A stretch of 64,000 nt of DNA, taken from positions 1-64,000 of the IMG/VR virus record IMGVR_UViG_3300034023_001204. One strand, written 5' to 3'. The translations under genes were made by a program, and so were the position numbers. Every line of letters starts with the position of its first letter. Position 1 is the first letter of the stretch. This DNA comes from a virus. The notes beneath the pieces are model-generated. The model had not been told where the DNA came from, searched no databases, and saw only the letters and a list, made by a program, of their open reading frames with translations. Below are positions 46,092-56,088 of the stretch, one piece after another.

Positions 46092-46907
46092 ATGCCAGGT
46101 AAAGTTAGCTTTGTATGTACGACCTATAGAAGGTTTCGTTGTGTTGAAAGAATAATAGAACAATTCATATCACAAACTTATCAGAACAAGCAACTGATCA
46201 TATTGAATACAGATGTTGAGAATCCATTAGTATTAGATCATGAGGTTCTGAGTTTAGAATTAGATATTATTCTTATCAACAATTCGTTTGATTACCAAAC
46301 AGGTTTAGAATACACAAACAGAGGCCAGATATGTAGAGATGCCGTTAGTCACGCAGATGGAGATTATTTCATGCTTGCTGATGATGATGACATTTACCTT
46401 CCTTGGCACCTGGATCAGGCGGTCGATGGTATTGAAACTCTAGGAAAAGATGCCTGGAAACCTGCTCAGAGTTTTTTTGCTTTACCCGACAAATTAATTC
46501 TAGTTCAAAATACACTAGAGGCTTCGGTCATTGTAAAAATGAATAGAATAAAAGAAATAGGTTTTAGAGAAGATAAAACTGGTTATGAAGGCCTTAGCTG
46601 GTACACCAGATTAAGAGATGAAGGCCAGCTTTGGGAGAATAATCCAAACTATGTTCCATCTTACTGCTTCAATTGGTCCGATCCGGCCGATATGGCTGGT
46701 CATAAGCAATCGGGTAATATCGACAATCCCACAAATTTTGAAGAACATAAATTAGCATCGAATGATGTTCTACACAGACCACTCAACAGATGTGGAAGAC
46801 AGGTCTTGGAAACCTATTACGAGAGATATTACAACTACCTTAGAAAAAATCCTCAACAATTTCATCCACATTACTACACTAAGTTCGTACTTCCGCACAT
46901 TCAATAA
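46092..46907 (+). CDS. GT-A (GT2-like) glycosyltransferase
   Basis: 271 residues. GT2-type opening (VSFVCTTYRR and RIIEQFISQTYQNKQLIILN) and the metal-binding DxD region DYFMLADDDDIYLP (about residues 91-104). A later GLSWYTRLRDEG segment fits the acceptor-side ED-type region. The enzyme should move a sugar from a nucleotide donor to a phage or host acceptor. It is monocistronic or heads a short group with the 46949 gene (41-base gap with its own motif). Acceptor unknown; it may be part of a virion glycosylation set with the genes at the right end. Confidence 0.8.
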   Translation: MPGKVSFVCTTYRRFRCVERIIEQFISQTYQNKQLIILNTDVENPLVLDHEVLSLELDIILINNSFDYQTGLEYTNRGQICRDAVSHADGDYFMLADDDDIYLPWHLDQAVDGIETLGKDAWKPAQSFFALPDKLILVQNTLEASVIVKMNRIKEIGFREDKTGYEGLSWYTRLRDEGQLWENNPNYVPSYCFNWSDPADMAGHKQSGNIDNPTNFEEHKLASNDVLHRPLNRCGRQVLETYYERYYNYLRKNPQQFHPHYYTKFVLPHIQ

Positions 46908-46933
46908 GAGTAGAAACACAAAAAGTTTTTTTT

Positions 46934-46941
46934 TATATATA
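46934..46941 (+). promoter_or_regulatory. TATATATA motif before coiled-coil gene
   Basis: TATATATA 7 bases before the ATG at 46949, after a T-rich run that may also end the glycosyltransferase transcript. Confidence 0.35.
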
Positions 46942-46948
46942 CTTTCGT

Positions 46949-47254
46949 ATGACCAGGATAAAAAAGTTCTACGAAACTAGAGAAGAAATAAATAATGACA
47001 CGATTCGTGATATACTATCACAAATTAATGATATCATTGAAAAAACAGGAGGTATGAGAGATACTATACAAAACCTTTATAGTTTACTTGATAAATTTAC
47101 CTCAGATTCTGAAGAATCCAACGATCAAATAGACGAATCAAGCATAGAACTTAATGCTACTGATAAAAAACTCGAAGAGGTTGAATCTAGTCTAACTTCA
47201 GTAACAGAATACTTAAACAACTATATCGAAGACGGTAGAAAATACTTATTTTAA
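46949..47254 (+). CDS. Small coiled-coil protein, 101 residues
   Basis: Almost fully helical with hydrophobic heptads and many acidic residues (IRDILSQINDIIEKT, then LEEVESSLTSVTEYLNNY). No Cys, Pro or Trp. The next gene starts 1 base after its stop, so expression is coupled. Possible scaffold or oligomerisation factor; unknown. Confidence 0.5.
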   Translation: MTRIKKFYETREEINNDTIRDILSQINDIIEKTGGMRDTIQNLYSLLDKFTSDSEESNDQIDESSIELNATDKKLEEVESSLTSVTEYLNNYIEDGRKYLF

Positions 47255-47255
47255 T

Positions 47256-47813
47256 ATGATAAACCCAAAACTCTTAGAAAAATTCTCGATAATTCTATCC
47301 ACAGACTCAATACTCGAGTGGTGGTCGGATACTTCGAGAGAATTCTACACACTAGACTATCTTAAATTTCATCTCGATCAGATAAATGAGGATTATTTCT
47401 CCGATCGTATTTCAGAAGAGAAAAGAGATTTCTTGACAGCTCTTTTTGTATTTGAGAATATAGTAACACCACTCCATAAGGTAGAAGATTTAGAGAACTC
47501 AACCCTTTTTCTTGAGAAATATTGTAAAGATACGAAAAACGAAAATTTTATAAAACTTCATAAGTTAGTATCGCACACAACACCCTTCGGATTACTTGAT
47601 TTAATATCAATATCTGAAAAATACAAATCAAATATACACAAAGGTAATTTTGAAGAGTTGAAAAAGTGGGAATCAGGATACCTAAGAGAACACTATAAAG
47701 AAGATATCATAAAGTCCAGAATCACCTTTTATCAAAATCTAGTTGATGAACTACCAGAGAATACTTCGGCGATTCTGGAAATTATTGATTGGTTGAAAAA
47801 CTCAGATAATTAG
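47256..47813 (+). CDS. Uncharacterised helical protein, 185 residues
   Basis: Not recognised. Helical, acidic, aromatic-rich N-terminal half (SILEWWSDTSREFYTLDYL). Starts 1 base after the coiled-coil gene and ends in TAG, overlapping the convergent sigma-factor stop by 4 bases. A regulator or scaffold role cannot be told from sequence. Confidence 0.5.
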   Translation: MINPKLLEKFSIILSTDSILEWWSDTSREFYTLDYLKFHLDQINEDYFSDRISEEKRDFLTALFVFENIVTPLHKVEDLENSTLFLEKYCKDTKNENFIKLHKLVSHTTPFGLLDLISISEKYKSNIHKGNFEELKKWESGYLREHYKEDIIKSRITFYQNLVDELPENTSAILEIIDWLKNSDN

Positions 47814-48430
47814 AAATACGATTTGGTATCTACTTCTTGTTCGAGTTTAGCAAATTCAAACTTTGTTTCTTTCATAAGTATTGCTCGGCCATTCCTAATC
47901 TGAGATTTAATAGTGCTAAGGTTTTTGCCAAGAAGGTCGGCAATATCTTTGTAAGCCATTCTTTTTATTTCACGCATTTCAATAACAGTTTTGTAAGGTT
48001 CTTTGAGTGAGTTAATTTTTTGAACCATAATCTTAGCTTTCATCTGATGAATTTCTTGTAGCATCGGATCTTCGTGCTCATATTGGATAAAATCTTTAAG
48101 TGTAGTTCCTTCTTCATCGATTTGTGTGTCGATGGAAATTTCTTTTTTGATATTTTTCATATCTTGTAGTATGATATTTCTAGCAATAGTAAAAAGCCAG
48201 GTGGAGAATTGTGATTTCTCTCTTTCATACTTATCAATCTTTTTAAAAGCAGTCATAAAAGACTCGAAAGTGATGTCTTCTGCTTTTTGTTGATCTTTAC
48301 ACATCTTATTAGCGTAGTAGATCAATTTTGGGTAATACTTTTTGTAGTAAAAAGAAAAATTATTGCCGGTTCTTTCCTTGAATAGTTCTTCGTGTTCGTT
48401 AAAGCTTGTGATTTCTTCTAATAGTTCCAT
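47810..48430 (-). CDS. ECF-like sigma-70 family factor
   Basis: 206 residues. Region 2 (about 25-95) has the typical core-binding helix and minus-10 recognition pattern (AEDITFESFMTAFKKID, then FSTWLFTIARNIILQDM). Region 4 (about 135-190) has a helix-turn-helix (YKDIADLLGKNLSTIKSQI). No region 1 or 3, as in ECF factors. It would redirect host RNA polymerase to phage promoters, perhaps the ATATATA-type motif. Its start lies 13 bases inside the upstream gene (coupled), and the pair has a host-consensus promoter, as expected for an early regulator. Confidence 0.9.
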   Translation of the reverse strand: MELLEEITSFNEHEELFKERTGNNFSFYYKKYYPKLIYYANKMCKDQQKAEDITFESFMTAFKKIDKYEREKSQFSTWLFTIARNIILQDMKNIKKEISIDTQIDEEGTTLKDFIQYEHEDPMLQEIHQMKAKIMVQKINSLKEPYKTVIEMREIKRMAYKDIADLLGKNLSTIKSQIRNGRAILMKETKFEFAKLEQEVDTKSYF

Positions 48431-48660
48431 TTTATTTTGTTTAATTTTTGTAGTATTTGTTTTTTAAGTGATAGTCTCATTTCTTTTGTAGCACCGTGCT
48501 CAAAAAATAATCTCGTCTCGTTGTCATCGAGGTAAAGAATCCAGGGTTTGTCATCGATGAAGTTGAGTTCTTCATCTTCATATCCACTACCAACAAAATA
48601 CTTGTCTTTTTGTTCCCGGGTGAGTGACATTTTAGGTATAACTATTCTTGATAAGGTCAT
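48418..48660 (-). CDS. Small protein cotranscribed with sigma factor
   Basis: 80 residues from the ATG at 48660; a longer version from a TTG at 48705 is rejected because it would overlap the promoter. Acidic, no membrane segment. The gene overlaps the sigma-factor gene by 13 bases, so the products are likely made together. Position suggests an anti-sigma or co-sigma factor; no motif confirms it. Confidence 0.55.
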   Translation of the reverse strand: MTLSRIVIPKMSLTREQKDKYFVGSGYEDEELNFIDDKPWILYLDDNETRLFFEHGATKEMRLSLKKQILQKLNKIKWNY

Positions 48661-48674
48661 CTTGATATTTTTTA

Positions 48675-48706
48675 CAAATGTAAGGATTTTTTCTTTGATC
48701 GACAAA
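48675..48706 (-). promoter_or_regulatory. Bacteroidota consensus promoter for the sigma-factor operon
   Basis: On the minus strand TTTG (48706-48703), 20 bases, then TACATTTG (48682-48675): a full match to the minus-33/minus-7 consensus. The predicted start of transcription (about 48668) leaves a leader of only about 8 bases before the ATG. Strong candidate for an early promoter read by the host RNA polymerase. Confidence 0.65.
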
Positions 48707-48771
48707 TTATTTAATATTTTTTTTTGAGTAATCTAGCAAAATTATAGAGAATTCCCAGACAACACTATAAA

Positions 48772-48780
48772 ATATATATA
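48772..48780 (+). promoter_or_regulatory. ATATATATA motif before 48799 gene
   Basis: Nine alternating bases 18 bases before the ATG. Placed back to back with the host-type promoter of the sigma operon in the divergent gap 48706-48798. Confidence 0.4.
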
Positions 48781-48798
48781 CAAAAAAAAGTCTCCTTA

Positions 48799-51700
48799 AT
48801 GTCTCTTCAAAGTTCTTATCAATCAATAGCTGAACAAATAGTTGTGTTCAATAACAATATCGTTGAACTACTTTCAAAATTGAATAGTTTAACAACTTCA
48901 CCAGATCCTTCAGTGAATGTTGAAGTAACAGATAACGCAGGTGTTCAGAGAGTATATTCACTGCCATCTTTCAGTTTTTTATCTAGTGAGATTTCTAGGT
49001 TGAACAATAATATTAATGCAATATACGGGTTAGATGGTTCAGGTTCGCTAGTTCAACCATCAAATAATTCTAGTTTCAGAAAAATAGTAGCGGTTGAGAT
49101 TAACAAAGAACCAGTGGATATTACTAATCTAAACTCTGTTTCTAACTTTTCATCGAGTAAAAATTGGTTTTTTGATGGGTTACTGAACCCACAACTTTTT
49201 GTAACATTCGATCTAGACGGAAAAATAGATGATGTGGTCGATAGGTGTCTTGTAAGGAGATATATTATATCTTTTGAAAAGACAGCTAGTGGAACACTAT
49301 CAAACAATGGGCAACTTGCTTTGAATTCTTTTAATCTAAATTTCAGACAGAAAACAGATATTACACAAGAGAATTTACTAAATTGGATGTTGACAACACC
49401 AGGTGTGATGAACCCAACTAAACCAGAATACGATGAACAAGTTTTCGATCTTGAACCAAATTTTCTTCTTTATGACGGAATTTTCACAGTAATCAAAGCA
49501 GAGGAGGATGTCTTGAATAAAAGAATTTGGTATCATCTGAATACTTTAGATTATACTAATGTTGAAACTTCTGCGGTACTTCAACTCTCAATAGGAGACG
49601 AGTTAATTGTAAATTTAGCAGGATCCTCTACCAAATACAAAATATTAGAAGTTTCTCTTCTACAATCTAATCCAAGAATTCGGGTAGAAAGATCTCAAGG
49701 TTTCGATCCTGTTCCAATCGGGTTCAACTCACTAAAGATACACTCACCTATTAGATATACAAAGAGATTAAGAGTTAGTATAGGATATGATGAGAGATGT
49801 GTTGTTTTCACTAAAGCTATAAATGGTTCAAATGGTATACAATCGAAAAATTGGTCTTTAGGTTCAGGCTTCTGGACAAATGATCTTATTCTCTCGTCTA
49901 GTGATAATTTTAACGGAACTCCTTTTGAAACCTTTTATAGTGGTCAGGTGTATGACTATGGTAAAGTATTGACAGATTTGGTTGCTAAAAAAATACCAAA
50001 TCAGTTTTCTGCGGCTCTACCTTCGCCACCCGAGCTTTCATCTAGAAATTTTCAAGTAGTTCAAATAAATACACATTTAACTAACCAAATTGATTCTGCA
50101 GCACTAAAAAATATTTATTCCCAGAATAAATCTTTACAATCTGAAATAGATCAACTCTCAAAAGCAATTCTAGAGAAAACAACACAACTACAAGTAACTA
50201 GATTTTCTACACCATCCGACAGAGAGCAGTGGCAAAATGAGATTGACCGTTTAGTAAGCCTGAAAGAAACAAAAACTCAATTATTTAGATCCAATTTAGA
50301 CCAAATAACCACTATTACAAATACTCTTAAAAATAAGGATAGTGCTAAGTATAGAGTAAGGGGTTTTTGGCCACTACCTCAACCAGTTATTGTTAGAGGT
50401 ACACTTCCCCAGGAAGTCGTTCAATTTAGAGTTCAATATAGATATCTTAGTAATGACGGTAGCGAAAGTCCAGTTCAACTATTCAAATTATCATCATCTT
50501 CAACAGGTGTTGGAACAGTCAGAGGAGTCTTTTCGAATTGGACAGAATACAAAACCGATGTTCGTAAAAGAGTTTATAATTCTTCAAATGGTGAATATAC
50601 TTGGCAGGTAGAAGATGTTTCCGATGCTGATACACCAAATATCAATCAATTGGATATTCCGATACAACCCAACGAAAGAGTAGAATTTAGAATAAAATCA
50701 ATAAGTGAAGTTGGGTGGCCCGAATCTCCTGTTGAATCTGAATGGTCTCAACCTCTAACTATAAATTTTCCAGAAGATCTTTCAACACTAGTAGTAGAAT
50801 CGGACTTCCTTCTTAAAGAAGCGACCAAAGATGAACTTAAAGTAAATATTCTAGATGAATTTTCATCAAGAGGCGTCGACACACACTTAGCGGATACTGT
50901 GGTCGCAAACGATAAGACATTCTTACACAAAAGTGAGAATATTCTTTCTGGATTCAGAGATGATAATGGTATAGCAATAGATTTGTATTCATACCTCCAA
51001 AGTTTAGAAAACAAAATAAAAAATCTAGAGTCACTCATAAGTAGAACTAGAAGCCAACTAAGTGTTGTTCTATATAGAAATAACGAAGAATTTATTGTAG
51101 GTAATGGTTCCGATCTAGTTTTCAATATTGAGTGTGAGGATTATGCACTACCATTTACTGGTGCCAGTCTAGCAAGTAGTTCGTCTATACCAACTGGAAG
51201 GGTCTACGCTAATAATATTTATGTTATCAAAGATTTCCTTCTTCAATTTAAAAATACTTCAGCCGATAGTCCACTTGGTATTTTATCTTCGAAAGAATAT
51301 CTGAGTGGAGATATCTACGATAGCAGGGTTCCCCAGGTCATTTGGGTGAATGATCAAGATGAACTTTTATTTTCCAACCTGAAAGGGGTATCAAATACAC
51401 AACTAGATTATCAATATTTATGGTCGGTAAATTATAACTCTTTAACTCAAAACTTACAAGCTACAAAACTCTCTGATAATATAGGAAATGATTTCTTGAC
51501 AGTTGGAAATAATTCATTAACAAATGTTTTAAGTTCAAATGAATTCAACTTGGGTTATAGTGAGAATGCTTTACTTAACTTTGTTGGTGACAACAACTCT
51601 CTATTCGATCCACAAAAATGGATTGATCAAACAGAGACAGTTGCTTCAGAAACAAAACTTTTAACAACATGTCATCCTTCGATCTCTCGTTTAGAAAACC

Positions 51701-51987
51701 TTGTTGAATCGAATGCTAAAAAAATCAAAGAAATAACCTCAAATAGTTCTGATTGGATTAATATATCACTACCAATTTATTTCAAATTGAATTCTTTAGA
51801 TAATGTTACCAAAACAGGAGAAAATTACGAATGGATCAATCTCAACAATTCTACAAGAACAGTTAAACACACTAAAAAAATCAAATTTCATTTAGAAACT
51901 AATCAAGATACAAGACCCTTTGTATTTACAGTAACATTCAATTTGAACAGAAATAAAGTAGTTGTTAGAGGTGGTGGGAATATTTAA
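48799..51987 (+). CDS. Large virion-type protein with fibronectin-like domain and coiled coils
   Basis: 1062 residues. Short helices at the N-terminus, beta domains to about 410, a long coiled coil with Gln/Lys heptads (about 430-510), a fibronectin-III-like domain (about 530-655; VQFRVQYRYLSNDG ... VEFRIKSISEVGWPE), another helical segment and a final beta domain. The architecture is like baseplate wedge or tail-tip proteins. It is followed 55 bases later by the large stalked fibre gene. Precise role not assigned. Confidence 0.65.
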   Translation: MSLQSSYQSIAEQIVVFNNNIVELLSKLNSLTTSPDPSVNVEVTDNAGVQRVYSLPSFSFLSSEISRLNNNINAIYGLDGSGSLVQPSNNSSFRKIVAVEINKEPVDITNLNSVSNFSSSKNWFFDGLLNPQLFVTFDLDGKIDDVVDRCLVRRYIISFEKTASGTLSNNGQLALNSFNLNFRQKTDITQENLLNWMLTTPGVMNPTKPEYDEQVFDLEPNFLLYDGIFTVIKAEEDVLNKRIWYHLNTLDYTNVETSAVLQLSIGDELIVNLAGSSTKYKILEVSLLQSNPRIRVERSQGFDPVPIGFNSLKIHSPIRYTKRLRVSIGYDERCVVFTKAINGSNGIQSKNWSLGSGFWTNDLILSSSDNFNGTPFETFYSGQVYDYGKVLTDLVAKKIPNQFSAALPSPPELSSRNFQVVQINTHLTNQIDSAALKNIYSQNKSLQSEIDQLSKAILEKTTQLQVTRFSTPSDREQWQNEIDRLVSLKETKTQLFRSNLDQITTITNTLKNKDSAKYRVRGFWPLPQPVIVRGTLPQEVVQFRVQYRYLSNDGSESPVQLFKLSSSSTGVGTVRGVFSNWTEYKTDVRKRVYNSSNGEYTWQVEDVSDADTPNINQLDIPIQPNERVEFRIKSISEVGWPESPVESEWSQPLTINFPEDLSTLVVESDFLLKEATKDELKVNILDEFSSRGVDTHLADTVVANDKTFLHKSENILSGFRDDNGIAIDLYSYLQSLENKIKNLESLISRTRSQLSVVLYRNNEEFIVGNGSDLVFNIECEDYALPFTGASLASSSSIPTGRVYANNIYVIKDFLLQFKNTSADSPLGILSSKEYLSGDIYDSRVPQVIWVNDQDELLFSNLKGVSNTQLDYQYLWSVNYNSLTQNLQATKLSDNIGNDFLTVGNNSLTNVLSSNEFNLGYSENALLNFVGDNNSLFDPQKWIDQTETVASETKLLTTCHPSISRLENLVESNAKKIKEITSNSSDWINISLPIYFKLNSLDNVTKTGENYEWINLNNSTRTVKHTKKIKFHLETNQDTRPFVFTVTFNLNRNKVVVRGGGNI

Positions 51988-52021
51988 TTGATATCGTTCC
52001 TAGATGACAACCTTCACTATT

Positions 52022-52029
52022 TATATATA
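52022..52029 (+). promoter_or_regulatory. TATATATA motif before stalked fibre gene
   Basis: TATATATA 13 bases before the ATG at 52043. The leader contains CGAAGG, one of very few purine-rich stretches near a start in the window. Confidence 0.35.
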
Positions 52030-52042
52030 AACGAAGGTAAAA

Positions 52043-55000
52043 ATGAAAAGTTTCTCCCTTTTAAGAACAAATGTTGGTCTTAGTGCTAATGTTAAAATCG
52101 TCGTAGATTCTGAATCAAAGATATCTTTAGATTCGATAGATTCGGATCCGATACTTTCCAGTTCTAGCTTCAAGAAGAGGCCCGTTTCACCATCAGATTA
52201 TATAGGTGAAATTTACGCAACTTATTTCAGGAGTTTCCCAAAAGAATTAATTTTCAAGATCAAATTTGATGGTGATAAAAGTTTGATGTTTCAAAACTTT
52301 GAAAATCAAATTGACTCTTTGTATTTTAGTGGTTCATCAAATATAGGTAATAATAAAGATTACTTAGAAGAATTCGAGTTCTTTTCTCCGTTATGGATTG
52401 AAAGAAACGGTATCCCAAAGTGTTTTGTTATATTTAGAGTCGATGATCCAGGTTTAGTTGAAATAACAAGAAATAATTTTCGAGAACAGATTTTAGATAA
52501 ATTGAAGTTTGTAAAGTGTTTTGATCTAAAAGGTAACAATTCTATATCAGAATGGTTAAAGAAGAATTATGAAGATAATGACCAGTTTCCAACGTCGAGT
52601 CTTTGGATAGATTTCAGAGATTCTGAATTTTCTTATTGGACTGGTATAGATCTTTCAACTGGTTTATTTACCACAAAGTCTTCTATACTCAATAGTTTTC
52701 TTTCTAATGAGCAAACATATTTCGATTTTCAGAAAATGGTTTTTGAAGGGTGGGCCAACTCAGGAATTATCCATCCTAACATTCTAAATTTGAGTTTTCT
52801 GTTTGATGATGAGCCAGCTACAAAGAATACACTTCGTAGATGGACTCTCAACCGGTATTATGGTTTTTATTTTGAAGACATCGAAGAAGTGAAAGGGATA
52901 AGTTTTTACCAACCGCAAAATTTGTCACCAAACATATTAATTGATGAAAATAATTTTCTTACCTCAACTAGTTCATCATCTCCATTTCTTGAGGAGTGGC
53001 GGATAAGAGATTACACATGGATTCAAATACGAGGTGATTTTTATAAAGTGGAAAGAGTTATTTCAAATGAAATTCAGAACTGGAAAATTATTGCGGCGAC
53101 TTCCTTTTCAGGTTTAACATCAAGTAGTTTAAATACGAATATCTGGACTGTTAACACAAATAATGAATTGAAACTACGAAATACCGAGTATCCATGTGAC
53201 CCACAATTACCAGAACAAAACATTAATATTGATAATTTCTCATCAGTCGATATATGGGGTATCAGTATTGACGATTCTTTCTATAGAATCCATAAAAATT
53301 CTAGCGGTTCCTATTATATTATATCTGATGGTGGATTTAGATTCACAAATGATATAATGGAGTATTATATAAATTTTCCAGAAGAGTCAGGCATAACCAA
53401 GATCGATCTTTTAGATGAAAATGGAAAACCAAAAATATTCAAAATATACAAGTTCAAATTTCTCGATATAAAGGATTTCGATATCGATGTTATAGATACT
53501 GTCTATTCTAGATACCAATACGAATTTGAAAGTTCCCTCAATATTAAAACTGATGAGCCCAAATTCTATCTTAGGGATTTTAAAGACAAGTCGAACCCGA
53601 AAGATTTTGAGAGGTTCAATCTATCAAACGAAATTACCTATCTACCCTCTTCTTCTGAATACACATCTAATTTGGAGACATTTAAGATCGACGGGGCAGA
53701 TCTCACCGATATTTGGAGAAAGAATCCAATCTTCTTGAAGTGGGGATGGAAGAACTCTCAAAACACAAACGATTATCCATATCTTCTAAACAATTCCTTG
53801 TTATCTGATGAGTTTAATAGGAGTCCTAATAGTTTTAACTCAATCGTAACGAGAAGTGACCGAAACTTAGATTATTTCTATACCATAAATGCCGACGGAC
53901 ATTCATATTCTTTTCATAGTTTGCATGTCTCGGATTCAGATAGGAATTTTTATTTTGATATTGGAAGCTATTTTTCTTCATCTTCGGACTATTTTGTAGA
54001 TTTTTTCGGAAAAACGTTCAGTTTCAATCTAATAAATGTTCAGGGATCGAGGAAATGGTCTAAATTCAACACAGGTAGGAGTGATATTCCAAATCTTACC
54101 CTCTTTCAAGGAATCAAATTCGCTCTTTCTAAAGTTGATTCAATAGATGTGAGTGGTCAATCAATACAAACCTTGAATCTGTTAAATGATAATTATTTTG
54201 ATGATTGGAAATTTTCAATATTACTAGATAGCTCCGAATTCAGATTTTTTACAGTAGAACAATGTCTCTTGCCTTGTTTCGCACAACAGTCTAGAAAAGT
54301 AATTAAGATCCCATCTTATATTGTTCCTGCCGATATTCTGAGTGCTACTTATGGTTTCATAAAAGGACATTTTGACTATTGGAAAATAATAAAAGAATCA
54401 GAGATTAAATCCGAGAATTTCACATACTCGGGAGAACTTATACCAAATATTTGTAATTACACATATCCTTACAGGTATACAGCAGAAATATGTGGGAATA
54501 CATCGACTAACACTTATAGTATACTGATACCTGGGTATATAAGTGCCTCTGGATGGGGTTTCACACAAGGTGGTTTCTGCTGGCAATATAGTAACCCAAC
54601 TATACCAGAACTTGATTGTTTGGGTGTGACTACTATAGGAGAAACATATAGTCTGGCATCGAATTTCTGTCAATTCTGTCAGGATAATAATATAGGACAA
54701 TATCAAACAACAACAACTACAACAACTTATCCATCCATGAACGTGTTCGGATACACACCATTCACTCTATCTACTACTACTACTTCGACCACAACGATTC
54801 CATCAACACCTACACCAACAATTACTGACACTCCTACCGAAACACCAACTCAAACACCAACACAGACACCTACTGAAACACCTACACCAACAAATACCGA
54901 AACACCGGGTGCGTCACCACCTGAAACCCCAACTGAAACACCTACACCAACAAATACTCAGACTCCAACTGAAACACCTACAAATACTCCTACAAATACT

Positions 55001-56017
55001 CAGACTCCAACTGAAACACCTACAAATACTCCTACAAATACACAAACACCATCTAACACACCAACGAATACTCAGACCCCAACCGAAACTACTACGGAGA
55101 CACCAACCAAAACCCCAACTGAAACACCTACACCAACAAATACTGATACTCCTACCGAAACACCAACTCAAACACCAACCAATACCGAAACACCAACCGA
55201 AACTCCTACTGAAACATCTACACCGACAAATACCGATACTCCTATCGAAACACCAACTCAAACACCAACCAATACCGAAACACCTACCGAAACCCCTACC
55301 GAAACACCTACCGAAACACCTACACCGACAAATACCGATACTCCTACAGAAACACCAACTGAAACACCAACACAGACACCTACTGAAACATCTACACCAA
55401 CAAATACCGATACTCCTACCGAAACACCAACTCAAACACCAACCAATACCGAAACACCAACCGAAACTCCTACGGAGACACCTACCAAAACCCCAACTGA
55501 AACACCTACACCAACAAATACTGATACTCCTACAGAAACACCAACTCAAACACCAACCAATACCGAAACACCAACCGAAACTCCTACTGAAACACCTACA
55601 CCAACAAATACTGATACTCCTATCGAAACACCAACCAATACCGAAACCCCTACCGAAACCCCTACCGAAACACCTACCGAAACTCCTACTGAAACACCTA
55701 CACCAACAAATACTGATACTCCTATCGAAACACCAACCAATACCGAAACCCCTACCGAAACCCCTACCGAAACACCTACCGAAACATCTACACCAACAAA
55801 TACTGATACTCCTACCGAAACACCAACTCAAACACCAACACAGACACCTACTGAAACATCTACACCAACAAATACTGATACTCCTACCGAAACACCAACT
55901 CAAACACCAACCAATACCGAAACACCAACCGAAACTCCTACGAGGACTCCAACCGAAACTCCAACTGAAACACCTACACCAACAAACACTGATACTCCTA
56001 CCGAAACCCCAACTTAA
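52043..56017 (+). CDS. Large tail protein with Cys-rich neck and long Pro/Thr stalk, ended by an internal TAA
   Basis: 1324 residues. The N-terminal 780 residues are a virion-type region (mixed beta/alpha, aromatic-rich) that would anchor it in the tail or baseplate. Residues about 800-885 hold nine Cys in a compact domain, then Thr hinges ([15 protein letters not shown]) and a stalk of at least 400 residues of TETPT/NTPT repeats from about 922. Translation stops at TAA 56015-56017 in the middle of a repeat. The frame stays open beyond it into a lectin-like domain (56057-56845), so an ancestral protein of about 1600 residues was probably split by a CAA-to-TAA change. Confidence 0.75.
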   Translation: MKSFSLLRTNVGLSANVKIVVDSESKISLDSIDSDPILSSSSFKKRPVSPSDYIGEIYATYFRSFPKELIFKIKFDGDKSLMFQNFENQIDSLYFSGSSNIGNNKDYLEEFEFFSPLWIERNGIPKCFVIFRVDDPGLVEITRNNFREQILDKLKFVKCFDLKGNNSISEWLKKNYEDNDQFPTSSLWIDFRDSEFSYWTGIDLSTGLFTTKSSILNSFLSNEQTYFDFQKMVFEGWANSGIIHPNILNLSFLFDDEPATKNTLRRWTLNRYYGFYFEDIEEVKGISFYQPQNLSPNILIDENNFLTSTSSSSPFLEEWRIRDYTWIQIRGDFYKVERVISNEIQNWKIIAATSFSGLTSSSLNTNIWTVNTNNELKLRNTEYPCDPQLPEQNINIDNFSSVDIWGISIDDSFYRIHKNSSGSYYIISDGGFRFTNDIMEYYINFPEESGITKIDLLDENGKPKIFKIYKFKFLDIKDFDIDVIDTVYSRYQYEFESSLNIKTDEPKFYLRDFKDKSNPKDFERFNLSNEITYLPSSSEYTSNLETFKIDGADLTDIWRKNPIFLKWGWKNSQNTNDYPYLLNNSLLSDEFNRSPNSFNSIVTRSDRNLDYFYTINADGHSYSFHSLHVSDSDRNFYFDIGSYFSSSSDYFVDFFGKTFSFNLINVQGSRKWSKFNTGRSDIPNLTLFQGIKFALSKVDSIDVSGQSIQTLNLLNDNYFDDWKFSILLDSSEFRFFTVEQCLLPCFAQQSRKVIKIPSYIVPADILSATYGFIKGHFDYWKIIKESEIKSENFTYSGELIPNICNYTYPYRYTAEICGNTSTNTYSILIPGYISASGWGFTQGGFCWQYSNPTIPELDCLGVTTIGETYSLASNFCQFCQDNNIGQYQTTTTTTTYPSMNVFGYTPFTLSTTTTSTTTIPSTPTPTITDTPTETPTQTPTQTPTETPTPTNTETPGASPPETPTETPTPTNTQTPTETPTNTPTNTQTPTETPTNTPTNTQTPSNTPTNTQTPTETTTETPTKTPTETPTPTNTDTPTETPTQTPTNTETPTETPTETSTPTNTDTPIETPTQTPTNTETPTETPTETPTETPTPTNTDTPTETPTETPTQTPTETSTPTNTDTPTETPTQTPTNTETPTETPTETPTKTPTETPTPTNTDTPTETPTQTPTNTETPTETPTETPTPTNTDTPIETPTNTETPTETPTETPTETPTETPTPTNTDTPIETPTNTETPTETPTETPTETSTPTNTDTPTETPTQTPTQTPTETSTPTNTDTPTETPTQTPTNTETPTETPTRTPTETPTETPTPTNTDTPTETPT

Positions 56018-56088
56018 ACACCAACCAATACCGAAACACCAACCGAAACTCCTACGATGACACCTACCATTACACCTACTGTTGTGAC
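54808..56088 (+). repeat. Longest Pro/Thr stalk repeat array
   Basis: About 1.28 kb of Thr-Pro-Thr-Glu/Asn/Gln codons with one in-frame stop at 56015. All three forward frames and the complement look open over much of it, which produces long false ORFs. Confidence 0.85.
55581..55784 (+). repeat. 102-bp tandem duplication in stalk
   Basis: 55581-55682 and 55683-55784 read as copies by eye, with shared synonymous codons. 102 bases equals 34 codons, so the reading frame is kept. Recent stalk-length change. Confidence 0.75.

Noticed and set aside
48661-48705. TTG start at 48705 for the small gene before the sigma factor
   Set aside because: It would put the start inside the minus-33 element of the consensus promoter; the ATG at 48660 fits.
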